From Prauserella marina (GTDB taxonomy: Bacteria > Actinomycetota > Actinomycetes > Mycobacteriales > Pseudonocardiaceae): 64,000 nucleotides of DNA. Location of the stretch: contig NZ_CP016353.1 of NCBI RefSeq assembly GCF_002240355.1, forward strand, positions 1,786,501-1,850,500, read 5' to 3'. Both the position numbers and the translations under genes were made by a program. This document shows positions 18,463 through 27,481 of this stretch, piece by piece; position 1 is the stretch's first letter; every line of letters starts with the position of its first letter. Under the pieces are notes generated by a model. That model worked only from the letters and a program-made list of their open reading frames with translations. It searched no databases and was not told the origin of the DNA.

Positions 18463-19353
18463 TCAGCCGACGCCGTTGGCGCGCAGGACCGACACGGCGC
18501 TCACCGTCGCGTAGCCCCGCCATTCCAGCGAAGCGGCGGGGGAGTAGCTGGCGAAGTCGACCGGCCAGCCGCCGTCGGCCTGTTGCCGCCCCGCGAGGCG
18601 GCGCAGGTCGGCGGCGATCGCGTCGGCGGAGAACAACCGGCGCGCGTCGTCACCGGGCATGGGCGCGAAGTCGAGCGGGCGCAGGTACTCCTCAGCCGAG
18701 CCGCCCTCCACGAGCAGGTGGCCGTCCTCGGGCAGAAACGTGCCGAGGCCGTCGAGCAGCACACGGGCTTCGGGCACCGTCGCCGAGGCCGCGCCGAGGA
18801 ACCGGATCGCGAAGGCGAGTACGAGCGCGTGCGGCCGTTCGGTCAGCGCCCTGATCGCCGACACGCAGTAGCCGGTGACGGTGTCCAGCCACGGGTGGTT
18901 CGCTACGGCGGGATCGCGGGCGGCGACGCGGTGCGCGTTCGCCGCGACGATCGCCGAAATCTGCAACGAGGACGCGGTCGAGTCGGCGTCGGCCCAGAAC
19001 GGCGCGCATCCGGCGCGGCTGGTCACCGGCAGCGCGAAGGGCAACCCGCCGTCGCGCAGGGTGACCGAGGAAAGCCACTCGCACAGTCGCTCCGCGTGCG
19101 GGCTCGTGGCCGGTGCGATGTCCCCGAACACCTCGAAAGCGTGCAGCGCGGGCCCCGGCTGGCTCTCCGCGGAGCGCAGGTCGGGCTCCAGTCCCCAGCC
19201 GTAGCCGCCGTCGGGATTGCGGTATGCCTCCAGCGCGGCCAGTGTCGCGGCGCGGTTGTCGTGGTCGTCGAGCGTGTGCCGGAACCGGTGCCGGTCGAGC
19301 GTCCTCGCGCGCGTCGCCATGAAGTCCGTCGCCGCGCAAAGGTCAGGTTTCAT
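18463..19353 (-). CDS. Prenyltransferase/squalene-oxidase-repeat-like protein
   Basis: A 296-residue alpha/alpha-barrel-like protein with QW-like repeats: NPDGGYGWGLEPDLRS near residue 50 and QQADGGWPVDF near residue 255. Such repeats occur in terpene cyclases and prenyltransferase beta subunits, but the catalytic DxDD motif is not visible, so enzymatic function is uncertain. The ATG at 19353 is chosen because GAGG lies 9 nt before it; an upstream in-frame ATG at 19362 has no spacing for a ribosome site. Its stop is one base from the stop of the convergent plus-strand gene. Function unknown. Confidence 0.75.
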   Translation of the reverse strand: MKPDLCAATDFMATRARTLDRHRFRHTLDDHDNRAATLAALEAYRNPDGGYGWGLEPDLRSAESQPGPALHAFEVFGDIAPATSPHAERLCEWLSSVTLRDGGLPFALPVTSRAGCAPFWADADSTASSLQISAIVAANAHRVAARDPAVANHPWLDTVTGYCVSAIRALTERPHALVLAFAIRFLGAASATVPEARVLLDGLGTFLPEDGHLLVEGGSAEEYLRPLDFAPMPGDDARRLFSADAIAADLRRLAGRQQADGGWPVDFASYSPAASLEWRGYATVSAVSVLRANGVG

Positions 19354-19410
19354 GGGAGCCATCCTCGGCCGTGGCGCGCCGGAGGTCTTGAACGGATCGG
19401 ACGCGATCAC

Positions 19411-19782
19411 TCAGCCCGGGGACCCGAGCGCGGACTCCACCGTGGGGTGCAGCGACAGCGTCGTGCGCAGGCCCACCGCCTCGACCGGGCGCCGGATGGC
19501 CCGCTGCGCGGCGACGATGCGTAACGGCGTTCCTCGCCGCTGCGCCGCCTCGTGCGTGTGCAGCAGCAGGGCCAGCCCTGAGGAGCCGAGGAAATCGACG
19601 CCGCTGAGGTCCACGACGAGCGGGTTCGGTGAGCGCAGCGATTCGAGTGCGCCGCGAAGGTGCTGTTCGAGGGGAGGGCCCGTGCTCAGGTCGATCTCGC
19701 CGTGCACTCGCACGATCAGGCTGTCGCCGCGCCGCTCGTCGCTGATGTCCAGCAGTGGGCTGTGAGGGGGTAGCTCGGGCAT
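19411..19782 (-). CDS. STAS-domain anti-sigma factor antagonist
   Basis: A 123-residue SpoIIAA/RsbV-like protein. The phosphorylation loop DLSGVDFLGSSGLALL contains the serine pair that partner-switching kinases target, and the strand/helix order fits the STAS fold. It would bind an anti-sigma kinase and free a stress sigma factor. GGAGGTGAC sits just before the ATG at 19782. No kinase or sigma gene is adjacent; an UsfX-like anti-sigma gene lies 7.2 kb away at 26987, so a partnership is possible but not shown. Confidence 0.88.
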   Translation of the reverse strand: MPELPPHSPLLDISDERRGDSLIVRVHGEIDLSTGPPLEQHLRGALESLRSPNPLVVDLSGVDFLGSSGLALLLHTHEAAQRRGTPLRIVAAQRAIRRPVEAVGLRTTLSLHPTVESALGSPG

Positions 19783-19932
19783 GTCACCTCCAGCGGCATC
19801 CAGCGCCGTGATTCCGTTCGCCGGAACCAGCGTGACTCAGCAGCCTAACCCGGCGGAGGGTCGGTGCAAAGCACCCGTCTCCGGGTAGCCGGGTGGGGTG
19901 AACGGTTCGAAACGGAAAGGAGCTGACCGACG

Positions 19933-20361
19933 ATGACCCACGTCAGCGAGATCATGACCAGCAATCCTCATTACGTCGACACGAGCGACAACGTGGTGAG
20001 CGCCGCCCGTGTCATGGCGGCGGGCGACATCGGGGCGGTGCCTGTCATGGGCGAGGACAAGCGGCTCAAAGGCATGCTCACCGACAGGGACATCGTGGTG
20101 CGGGTGCTCGCGGAAGGCAAAGACCCGATGGCGGTACACGCCGGTGAGGTCGTGCGCGGGCCCGTGGTGACGGTGCGTCCCGATGACGACGCCGCCGACG
20201 CGCTGCGCGCGATGGCCGATCATCAGGTACGCAGGCTGCCCGTCAGCGAGGACGGTGCCGGGCTGGTGGGCATCGTGTCGCAGGCCGACGTGGCGCGGGT
20301 ACTTCCCGAGTCCGACGTCGGCGGGGTGGTCGGCCTGATTTCGGAGCGGAACGAGCGGTAA
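19933..20361 (+). CDS. CBS-domain protein (two CBS motifs)
   Basis: A 142-residue protein made of two CBS motifs (about 1-60 and 72-130; SEIMTSNPHYVDTSDNVVSAARVM, IGAVPVMGEDKRLKGMLTDRDIVV, RRLPVSEDGAGLVGIVSQAD). Stand-alone CBS pairs bind adenine nucleotides and often act in stress or redox response. AAAGGAG at 19916 precedes the ATG with good spacing. It is divergent from the STAS gene and convergent with the glycosyltransferase gene. The partner is unknown. Confidence 0.9.
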   Translation: MTHVSEIMTSNPHYVDTSDNVVSAARVMAAGDIGAVPVMGEDKRLKGMLTDRDIVVRVLAEGKDPMAVHAGEVVRGPVVTVRPDDDAADALRAMADHQVRRLPVSEDGAGLVGIVSQADVARVLPESDVGGVVGLISERNER

Positions 20362-20375
20362 CGGCGTTCAAGGGC

Positions 20376-21857
20376 CTACAGGACGTCCATGGCGACCCGG
20401 ACCGCTTCGGCGACGTTTCGTGCCACTCGCGCCTGCGCGCGGGCGCGGGTGACGTCGTCGGAACGGGTGCGCTCCGAGGGCACCAGCACCCCCAGCGCAC
20501 CGGCGGCCCTCGCCGCGTCGACGTCGGCACCCGTGTCACCCACGACGACGCACCGCCGCACGTCGACCCCCAGCGCGTCGGCCGCCCGCAGTACGAGACC
20601 GGGTTTCGGCCTCCGGCACGGGCAGGCGTCGGCGGGCCGGTGCGGGCACACCTGCCAGGTCTGGAATGGGCCGAGCAGTTCGTCGACCCTCGCGTCGACC
20701 GCGTGCCGCGCCCCGTTGCCTTGGGACATCCCCGACTGGTTGCTGACCACGCCGAGCAGCACACCGGCGTCGCGGAGCGAGCGCAGCGCCGCCGCCACGC
20801 CGGGCAGCGGGCGGACTCGTTCGGGGTCGGTGAGCGAGGGAACCGTCTCGATCAGCGTGTCGTCCCTGTCGAACAGCACGGCGGCCGGTTCGCGGATCCG
20901 TAGTTCCCCCGCCAGCCGGTAGGCGCACGCGGCAGGTGGAATCAGTGGGCTCGTCGTCAGCATGCGGGCCAGCTCGCCCGGTGACGCGGGCCCAGACCGG
21001 ATGCGCTTGGCCGCCAGTTCGGCGGTCAGCCCCGCCCACATACCGCCGGCGAGCGCGGTGGCCAGCCGGTTGCGGGAGGCGAGCGCGCCGAGCGTGGCGA
21101 ATCCGGCGAGGGTGGTGACCGCGTGCCTGCCCAGCCTGCCAGGGGTGTCGCCGGTCAGCGATCGCCAGTGCCTGCCGTGCTTGGCGCGCATCAACGCGTC
21201 GTCGGCATTGTGCCGCTGCCGTCGCACGCTCGCCAGGAAACCCTCGTTGTGCACGGGATGGGTCGTCACCCTCCGGCCCTCGGCGATCCGGTAACCCGCC
21301 TTGCACACCCGCAAGGCGAGGTCGGCGTCCTCCCTGAACGCGCGGGGGAACCGCTCGTCGAAGCCGCCGACCTCGATCAGCGCCGCGCGCCGGTAAGCGA
21401 CGTCCGCCGCCGTCCACTTCGTACCGCTGAGCCGAAGCACGTCGCGTTCCTGATCGGTGGGGCGGCGGTCTTCCGGTACGGCGGCGGCGATCCTGGCGAC
21501 CGAGGCGGCGACCCCTTGAGGCAACCCGTCGAGGTCTTCGGAAAGACGTTGCGTCCAGTCCACATCGGTCACGACGTCGTCGTCGAGGAAGGCGATCCAC
21601 TCGGTGGTCGCGGCTCGCCAGCCGACGTTGCGCGCCGCGGCGGGGCCGCGACTCGCCGACCTCAGCTGCCGCAAGGGAAACCGGATGCGCGGTAGCGTCA
21701 GAGGCGCGTCGAGTGTACTGCCGTCCGCGTTCCTGACGCGCCGGTCGTCGACGACGATGACCTCGGCCGGATGTGGCCCCCTTGAGCTGCCCAGTGCGCG
21801 CAGGAGCGCCACGAGACTCGCCCTGCCCGTGGTCGGGATGACGACGCTGTAGTCCAT
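20376..21857 (-). CDS. Glycosyltransferase family 2 fused to HAD-IIIA phosphatase
   Basis: A 493-residue bifunctional protein. The N-terminus is a GT2 domain (YSVVIPTTGRASLV; EVIVVDDRR; WIAFLDDDVVTD as the DxD region; GGFDERFPRAFREDADLALR). A linker region (about 255-320) is alanine-rich. From about residue 325 there is a HAD phosphatase with FDRDDTLIE, VVSNQSG, the Cys/His zinc loop CPHRPADACPC and VVGDTGADVDAA, as in GmhB-type heptose-bisphosphate phosphatases. The ATG at 21857 follows TGGAGG closely. It may make and transfer a sugar in cell-envelope glycan assembly. The upstream region is the odd A-poor and repeat-rich interval. Confidence 0.87.
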   Translation of the reverse strand: MDYSVVIPTTGRASLVALLRALGSSRGPHPAEVIVVDDRRVRNADGSTLDAPLTLPRIRFPLRQLRSASRGPAAARNVGWRAATTEWIAFLDDDVVTDVDWTQRLSEDLDGLPQGVAASVARIAAAVPEDRRPTDQERDVLRLSGTKWTAADVAYRRAALIEVGGFDERFPRAFREDADLALRVCKAGYRIAEGRRVTTHPVHNEGFLASVRRQRHNADDALMRAKHGRHWRSLTGDTPGRLGRHAVTTLAGFATLGALASRNRLATALAGGMWAGLTAELAAKRIRSGPASPGELARMLTTSPLIPPAACAYRLAGELRIREPAAVLFDRDDTLIETVPSLTDPERVRPLPGVAAALRSLRDAGVLLGVVSNQSGMSQGNGARHAVDARVDELLGPFQTWQVCPHRPADACPCRRPKPGLVLRAADALGVDVRRCVVVGDTGADVDAARAAGALGVLVPSERTRSDDVTRARAQARVARNVAEAVRVAMDVL

Positions 21858-22712
21858 CTTTGCCTCCACACGGCGGACGGACCTCGCGTGCGTCCATCCG
21901 CCGCCGGTGTGTGCGGTTGTGGGTTTTCGGTGGTTCCCGGCGGGTTGTGCGTGGCCGGTGTGCCTCACCGGCCGGACCGCGGTCTCGTGGCTGGGTTGTG
22001 GTCGTATCCGTTGGCGGGCCGTGTGCTGCCGTGGTGTCGCGGTGTGCGTCTGTGCTGGTTCCCTGGTGTGGCCCTGATGCGTCTGTGGTGCGGGGGTGGT
22101 GCGGATGTGGCGGCCTTGGTATGGGCTGTGGTGCTGCTCTGCTGGGCACTGGTTCGTCTGTGCTGTAGCCGTGGGGGCGCGGTGCTCGGGGTGCCGTTGA
22201 TTGGGGTCTGGCGTGGACGTTTTCGACTCTCAATCGCTACCCGTTGTGCCTGGAATCAAACCGTTTGTCGCGGGCATCCCCCACACGAGCCCCAAACCTC
22301 GCGAGTCCCCCGTCCAGGCCGCCGAGATCCGCGTTCGGGACGGTGAGATCCCCGTCAGGGGCCGCGAGTTCTGCATTCGAGTCGCCGAGATACACATCCG
22401 GCTACCCACCCCACCGCGGTCTCGCCCGCCTGGCGCCAGAACTCGCACGCGGCGGGGCGCGGATCTCACTTACCAGCACGCACGGCTCGCCTCCCGAGTG
22501 CGGATCTCGCCCGCGCGAGCGCGGGTCTCGCTGTCCGGAGTGCGGATCTCGACGGTTTGAACGCAGATCTCGGCGGCCTGAGTGCGGATCTCGCGCGCCG
22601 GAGCGCGGGCTCGCGGGGCTGCCTGGCACCCGACAGGCTCGGCGGGGATTGGCCCGCCTCCCGGGTGGGTAGCACTTTCCGGGAGTACCCGCGTGCAGAG
22701 GGAGGGTCGTCC
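21858..22712. other. Gene-free interval of 855 bp with A-poor stretch and 21-bp repeat array
   Basis: No credible gene is seen between the GT2-HAD gene (minus) and the ClpC-like gene (plus). The left part, 21901-22200, has only 9 A residues in 300 nt on the plus strand and is rich in G and T. The right part, 22302-22620, holds the 21-bp repeat array described separately. Open frames here are by-products of composition: they carry no recognisable domain and simply translate the repeats. Confidence 0.7.
22302..22620. repeat. 21-bp tandem repeat array A (5 forward units, about 8 inverted units)
   Basis: Forward units beginning CGAG/TGAG start at 22302, 22323, 22344, 22365 and 22386, exactly 21 bp apart. 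After a spacer, units in the opposite orientation show the complementary core CTCG or CTCA at 22465, 22486, 22506, 22527, 22548, 22569, 22590 and 22610, spaced 20 or 21 bp. The core of each unit reads CGAGATCCGC or a close variant. The two halves could pair as a long imperfect hairpin. Confidence 0.85.
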
Positions 22713-25244
22713 ATGACCGGCTTCTTTGGTTCGGACTCCGGTCCGAGCGCCTTCGACCAGTTTCTCGCCCAGTTCTTCGGCAACGCCACACCGGGCCGCC
22801 CGCCCCAGGCCGTGGGCATCACCCGGCTGATGAGCGAGCAAGCGCTGGCGCTGGTCTCCGAAGCCGTCGAGAAGTCACGCGAATGGGGTGGAAACGAGCT
22901 CGACTCGCTGCATCTGCTGTGGGCCGCGACGCGATCGCCCGGCAGTCGAGAACTGATCCAGCGCGCGGGCGCCGACCCCGACGCCGTCGCGGCGCGCGTG
23001 GAGCGCGAGGCACCCCACGGCTCCCAGCGCACCGGCACCCCGGCACTCACGCCGGGAGCCAAGCGCACCCTGCTCGACGCACACCAGATCTCCAGGGGAC
23101 TCGGGTCGAGCTACATCGGCCCGGAACACCTGCTGCTCGCCATGGTCGCCGGTCAGGATTCCGGCGCGGGCAGGGCGCTCGGCGAGTTCGGCGTCACCCC
23201 CGACACGATGCGCAGGGTCATCCAGGGCCAGGATCCAGGCACGGCAACCGGCACCGGCAGGGGCAGGCACGCCCCGCCGAGCGAGACCGAGACGCTGGAC
23301 ACCTACGGCCGCGACCTCACGGCGATGGCCCGCGACGGTCAGGTGGATCCCGTCGTCGGCAGGGACGACGAGATCGAGCAGACCATCGAGGTGCTGTCCC
23401 GGCGAACCAAGAACAACCCGGTACTGATCGGTGAGGCCGGGGTCGGCAAGACCGCCATCGTCGAAGGTCTCGCGCAGCGCATCGTCGACGGTCAGGTGCC
23501 GGACACGCTCATCGACCGCAGGGTCGTGCAGCTCGACGTGACCTCCATGGTCGCGGGCACCCGTTACCGGGGCGACTTCGAGGAGCGGATGACGAAGCTG
23601 CTCGACGAGATCCGCGGTCACCGCGACGAGCTGATCGTGTTCATCGACGAGCTGCACACCGTGGTCGGCGCCGGTTCCTCGGAAGGGTCGATGGGGGCGG
23701 GGAACATGCTCAAACCACCGCTTGCCAGGGGTGAGCTGCACATCGTCGGAGCGACCACATTGGACGAATATCGCACCAATGTGGAGACCGACCCCGCCTT
23801 CGAGCGCAGGTTCCAGCCGATTCTGGTCCCCGAGCCGAGTGTCGACGACACGATCCTGATCCTGCACGGGTTGCGCGATCAGTACGAGGCTCACCACCAG
23901 GTCCGGTTCACCGACGAGGCGCTGGACGCCGCGGCGACGATGTCGGATCGCTACGTCAACGACCGGCATCTTCCCGACAAGGCGATCGACCTGATCGACC
24001 AGGCCGGGGCACGCGTCAGGATGCGCTCGCGAAGGCGGCCGGAAGAACTGCGGGACCTGGAGTCGCGGCTGGAACAGCTCACCCGCGACCGCGATCAGGC
24101 GGTGAGCGAGGAGCACTACGAGCGGGCCTCCTCGCTGCGCGACGAGATCAAGGAACTGCGGGGACGGATCGAGGAGGTGGCAAAGGGGGAGCGGCCCGCC
24201 GACGTTCCCGAGGTGGCCACGGTCGACATCGCCGAGGTCGTCGCCAGGCAGACCGGCATCCCGATCAGCCAGCTGACCGAGGAGGAACGCGACCGGCTGC
24301 TGCACCTTGAGGATCATCTGCACGGCAGGGTCGTCGGCCAGGACGAGGCCGTGCAGGCCGTCGCGGAGGCGGTCCGCAGGACCCGCGCCGGTCTCGCGGA
24401 ACCCAACCGGCCCTCGGGAAGTTTCCTGTTCCTCGGGCCAACAGGTGTTGGCAAGACCGAGCTGGCGAGAGCGCTGGCCGAGGTGCTTTTCGGTGGCGAG
24501 GACAGGATGATCCGGCTCGACATGTCGGAATACGGGGAGCGGCACACGGTGTCGCGGCTGATCGGAGCGCCGCCAGGCTACGTCGGCTACGACGAGGCCG
24601 GCCAGCTCACCGAGGCGGTGCGCAGGCACCCGTATTCGGTGGTGCTGCTCGACGAGATCGAGAAGGCCCACCCCGACGTGTTCAACATTCTGTTGCAGGT
24701 GCTCGACGACGGCAGGCTCACCGACGGTCGCGGTAGGACGGTCGACTTCACCAACACCGTGCTGATCATGACCAGCAACATCGGTTCCGAGCTGGTGCTG
24801 AGCAGCACGCAGGGCGCGCTCGGGTTCTCGGCCGGTGTGGAAGGTGATTCCGACGAGCCGCTGAGGGAACGGCTCATGCGCAGGCTCAGGGAGAGCTTCC
24901 GCCCCGAATTCCTCAACCGCATCGACGAGATCATCGTGTTCCGCAAGCTGTCGCCGGAGCAGCTTGAGCAGGTGACGTCGCTGTTGCTGAGCGAGACCAA
25001 GCGCAAGGCGAAGGCACAGGACGTGGGTGTCGAGATCGAACCGGAGGCGGTGCGCTGGCTTTCCGAGGCCGGGTACCAGCCCGAGTACGGCGCGAGGCCG
25101 CTGCGGCGCACCATTCAGCGCGAGGTGGACAACGTGTTGTCGGGGATGCTGTTGCGCGGCGACGTCGGCGCGGGCGGTCACGTCACGGTGAGCGTGCGCA
25201 ACGGCAGGCTGTCGTTCGCGGTCACCCAGCCGGCCGCCGTGTGA
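22713..25244 (+). CDS. ClpC-like ATP-dependent Clp protease ATP-binding subunit
   Basis: An 843-residue Hsp100 chaperone. N-domain repeats (about 30-170), first AAA module with Walker [10 protein letters not shown] and Walker [16 protein letters not shown], a UVR motif ([17 protein letters not shown]) in the middle region typical of ClpC rather than ClpB, and second AAA module [13 protein letters not shown] with [14 protein letters not shown]. The glycine/phenylalanine-containing loop near ALGFSAG may dock ClpP. The longer open frame upstream reads through the repeat array, so the ATG at 22713 with AGGGAGGG before it is preferred. It unfolds substrates for ClpP under stress. Confidence 0.9.
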   Translation: MTGFFGSDSGPSAFDQFLAQFFGNATPGRPPQAVGITRLMSEQALALVSEAVEKSREWGGNELDSLHLLWAATRSPGSRELIQRAGADPDAVAARVEREAPHGSQRTGTPALTPGAKRTLLDAHQISRGLGSSYIGPEHLLLAMVAGQDSGAGRALGEFGVTPDTMRRVIQGQDPGTATGTGRGRHAPPSETETLDTYGRDLTAMARDGQVDPVVGRDDEIEQTIEVLSRRTKNNPVLIGEAGVGKTAIVEGLAQRIVDGQVPDTLIDRRVVQLDVTSMVAGTRYRGDFEERMTKLLDEIRGHRDELIVFIDELHTVVGAGSSEGSMGAGNMLKPPLARGELHIVGATTLDEYRTNVETDPAFERRFQPILVPEPSVDDTILILHGLRDQYEAHHQVRFTDEALDAAATMSDRYVNDRHLPDKAIDLIDQAGARVRMRSRRRPEELRDLESRLEQLTRDRDQAVSEEHYERASSLRDEIKELRGRIEEVAKGERPADVPEVATVDIAEVVARQTGIPISQLTEEERDRLLHLEDHLHGRVVGQDEAVQAVAEAVRRTRAGLAEPNRPSGSFLFLGPTGVGKTELARALAEVLFGGEDRMIRLDMSEYGERHTVSRLIGAPPGYVGYDEAGQLTEAVRRHPYSVVLLDEIEKAHPDVFNILLQVLDDGRLTDGRGRTVDFTNTVLIMTSNIGSELVLSSTQGALGFSAGVEGDSDEPLRERLMRRLRESFRPEFLNRIDEIIVFRKLSPEQLEQVTSLLLSETKRKAKAQDVGVEIEPEAVRWLSEAGYQPEYGARPLRRTIQREVDNVLSGMLLRGDVGAGGHVTVSVRNGRLSFAVTQPAAV

Positions 25245-25245
25245 C

Positions 25246-26412
25246 TCACTCCGGCTGGAGCGCGGGGCGCGCCGGTTCGGGGAGGACGTGTTCGTAGGCC
25301 CTGAACGTGTCTGCGGCGACCCTGTCCCACGAGTAGCGGCAGCGGGCTCGGTCACTGCCCGCGATGCCGTATGCCTCGCGCAAGGCGTTGTCCAGCAACA
25401 GCTCCCTGACCGCCTCGGCGACGTTGTCCGGCCGGTCGGCTGGCACGAGTGTCCCGGTGACGCCGTCCACCACCGTGTCGGTGAGGTCTCCGACACCGGC
25501 GGCGACGACCGGGACGCCGCAGGCCATGGCCTCCACCGGCGTGCCGCCCGCCGCTTTCGCGCGCGGGGTGCACACCACGACGTCGGCGGAGCGCAGCAGC
25601 GCGGGAAGGTCGGTGTCGGGCACGTCGCCGATCAGGCTCACCCTGTCGGCGACCCCGTGCCGCGCGGCATGTTCCAGCAGGGCAGCGGAGATGGTGTCGC
25701 GGGTACCGGCTCTGCCCGCGATCACCAGTTCGGTGTCCGGCAGCGCGCGCAGTGCCGTGATGGTGATGTCGAAACCCGAGTCCTCGCACAGCTCACCCGC
25801 CGAGACGAGCCGGTACCCTCTGGCGCGAGGCTGAGTGACGCCGGTCGCCGTGAACACGGCGAGGTCGACCCCGCCGGGTACCACGGATATCCGGGCCCTC
25901 GGCACGCCGAGTCTTGCCAGTTCATCGGCCTCCACTGTGGACATCGCGACGATTCTGGCTACGTTGCGGCCGACGAGCCGTTCCAGCCGGACACGTTCGG
26001 CCGTCGCGGCGTCCGTCCTGCCCTCCGCGGCGAGGGTGTGGAAGGTCTGGGTGATGGGGATGCCCATGGCTTTCGCCGCGGTCACCGCGGTGATGCCGGA
26101 CATCCAGAAGTGCGCGTGTACGAGGTCGGGCGGCTCGGCCGACCACGCGTCGTCGAGGAAAGCCGCGAACGTGCCGAGGTGCGGGAGGACGTCTTCGGTT
26201 TCAAGCGGCCGAGCCGGACCCGCCGGAATGGGCACGATCCGGTAGCCGTCCTCGGTCGGTCCCGATCGCCTCCCGGGAGCGTCGCGTCGCGTGTAGACGG
26301 TGATGTCGTGGCCAGCCCTCGTCAGAGCGGCGGAAAGTTCCGCGACGTGCCTGCTCTGATCGCCGAGGGAGGCCGAGGGACTGGCCCGCTCGGAGACCAT
26401 GGCGATTTTCAT
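25246..26412 (-). CDS. Glycosyltransferase family 4
   Basis: A 388-residue GT-B glycosyltransferase: MKIAMVSERASP and HVAELSAALTRAGHDITVYTRR at the N-terminus, the PGGVDLAVF loop, ELVIAGRAG, SLIGDVPDTDLPALLRSADVVVCTPR and GTPVEAMACGVPVVA with the GT4 E-x7-E region. It uses a nucleotide sugar, probably for a glycolipid or cell-wall glycan. It overlaps the DUF4383 gene upstream by 4 nt (ATGA). Its 3' end is one base from the clp gene stop, so the two are convergent. Confidence 0.87.
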   Translation of the reverse strand: MKIAMVSERASPSASLGDQSRHVAELSAALTRAGHDITVYTRRDAPGRRSGPTEDGYRIVPIPAGPARPLETEDVLPHLGTFAAFLDDAWSAEPPDLVHAHFWMSGITAVTAAKAMGIPITQTFHTLAAEGRTDAATAERVRLERLVGRNVARIVAMSTVEADELARLGVPRARISVVPGGVDLAVFTATGVTQPRARGYRLVSAGELCEDSGFDITITALRALPDTELVIAGRAGTRDTISAALLEHAARHGVADRVSLIGDVPDTDLPALLRSADVVVCTPRAKAAGGTPVEAMACGVPVVAAGVGDLTDTVVDGVTGTLVPADRPDNVAEAVRELLLDNALREAYGIAGSDRARCRYSWDRVAADTFRAYEHVLPEPARPALQPE

Positions 26413-26837
26413 CGCTGTGGCCGGTGTTCGGGAAGCAGCGCGATGACGAGCCCGGCCGCGCAGCTCAGCCCGTAGAGGAAGGCGTTGGCGGCGTTGACGT
26501 TCACGATGTCACCGGGACCGCCGATGACGGTCGCGAAGATCGTGTACGCGGTGAGTCCCGCGAAGGCGAAGAAGAGCAGCCAGCCGTAAACCCTCGTTGT
26601 GGCCGATTTGCGGGCGGCGAGCAGGCCGAGCACGCCCGCGGCGATGTGGACGATGTTGAGCAGCCCGCTCACGCCGAAACCGAGGACGGTCCGGCTGTGG
26701 TCGACGCCCGCCGCGTCACCATGCGTGACGAATCCGGCGATGCCCAGCGCGAGGAATATCGCGCCGATGACCAATACGACGAATCTCGGCCAGGACACCT
26801 GGGGCACGGTGGCCGGTGTCGACGCTGAACTGGTCAT
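26409..26837 (-). CDS. DUF4383 membrane protein
   Basis: A 142-residue protein with four hydrophobic segments: VVLVIGAIFLALGIAGFVTHG, LLNIVHIAAGVLGLLAA, YGWLLFFAFAGLTAYTIF and AFLYGLSCAAGLVIALL. The second, with N-x-x-H-x-x-x-G, matches the DUF4383 family common in actinobacteria. The start MTSSASTPATV at 26837 is preferred; the open frame extends 84 nt further without a membrane-protein-like leader. It is translationally coupled to the glycosyltransferase. Function unknown. Confidence 0.82.
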   Translation of the reverse strand: MTSSASTPATVPQVSWPRFVVLVIGAIFLALGIAGFVTHGDAAGVDHSRTVLGFGVSGLLNIVHIAAGVLGLLAARKSATTRVYGWLLFFAFAGLTAYTIFATVIGGPGDIVNVNAANAFLYGLSCAAGLVIALLPEHRPQR

Positions 26838-26986
26838 GACGGCCACCGCGACGAGTTGAACTCTGGCAGGTACCGCATCGGTTGTCCTTTCCGTCCGGCA
26901 GGCGCGGCCCCGACGGTCCACGTGCGACTCCCGAGGCGCGGACCGGACGCCTGCCCACTCGGTGCGACCGAGCGCGCTCCACTCGG

Positions 26987-27430
26987 CTACCCGCGCCGGT
27001 GCGGCGCAAACTGCTTGGTGAAATCGATGTGCACGAGCTGCCTTGTCGGCTGGTGCAGGCCGGTTTCACAGCGCCAAGCCGACAGCGAGTCGGTGACGAC
27101 GCCGAGTACCCGCCAGCCGAACGTGTCGTTCTGGGGGAGACCACCGTGCGTGGTCGTCGTGGAGATCGCCACCCGCAGCGTTCCGAAGGTGACCGAGTAG
27201 CGGCAGTTCAGCATCGCGCCTGGGGTGGAGCGGCGGATCAGGCAGGTACACGCCTCGTCGACCGCGATCGTCACGTCCGCGGCCTCGTCGGGGCCGAAAC
27301 CCTCGTGGGCCGCCAGATGCCTGGCGAGCGCCCGCAGCGTGGCGAGGTTGCGGAACTCGGCGGGCACGGTCAGCTCGAAAGGACCGGCGCAGCCCGGCCC
27401 CCTCCACTCCTCAAGCTCGCGACAACGCAT
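26987..27430 (-). CDS. Anti-sigma factor of the RsbW/UsfX type (HATPase domain)
   Basis: A 147-residue GHKL-type ATPase protein. The pattern TIAVDEACTCLIRRSTPG with a later FGWRVLGVVTDSL resembles the mycobacterial RsbW/UsfX anti-SigF family, in which the usual N-box asparagine is also not conserved. It would bind and inhibit a stress sigma factor. An in-frame TTG exists at 27436, but the ATG at 27430 sits a few bases after the predicted start point of a SigF/SigB-type promoter, so ATG is chosen. No sigma factor gene is adjacent, so it is an orphan here. Confidence 0.75.
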   Translation of the reverse strand: MRCRELEEWRGPGCAGPFELTVPAEFRNLATLRALARHLAAHEGFGPDEAADVTIAVDEACTCLIRRSTPGAMLNCRYSVTFGTLRVAISTTTTHGGLPQNDTFGWRVLGVVTDSLSAWRCETGLHQPTRQLVHIDFTKQFAPHRRG

Positions 27431-27442
27431 GGTCAAAGTGGG

Positions 27443-27466
27443 GTACCCGGCGAGGCGGTGCGAAAC
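27443..27466 (-). promoter_or_regulatory. SigB/SigF-type promoter in front of the UsfX-like gene
   Basis: On the minus strand GTTT (27466-27463) and GGGTAC (27448-27443) are separated by 14 bp, matching the actinobacterial GNNT-N14-16-GGGTAY stress-sigma consensus. The start codon follows about 12 nt later. An anti-sigma gene under its own sigma factor is a known arrangement. Confidence 0.5.
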
Positions 27467-27481
27467 GCGAGCTGATCGTGG

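Noticed and set aside
22201-22560. 119-codon frame across repeat array A
   Set aside because: It mostly translates the 21-bp repeats into a seven-residue pattern (E-I-R-x-x-x-x). Other frames on both strands are equally open, and there is no ribosome site.
22875-25496. 873-codon open frame on the minus strand
   Set aside because: Antisense shadow of the ClpC-like gene with low-complexity Arg/His/Gly/Val composition.
25246-26412. Trehalose or mycothiol glycosyltransferase (MshA) assignment
   Set aside because: The GT4 motifs are general and none of the neighbours belongs to the mycothiol pathway.
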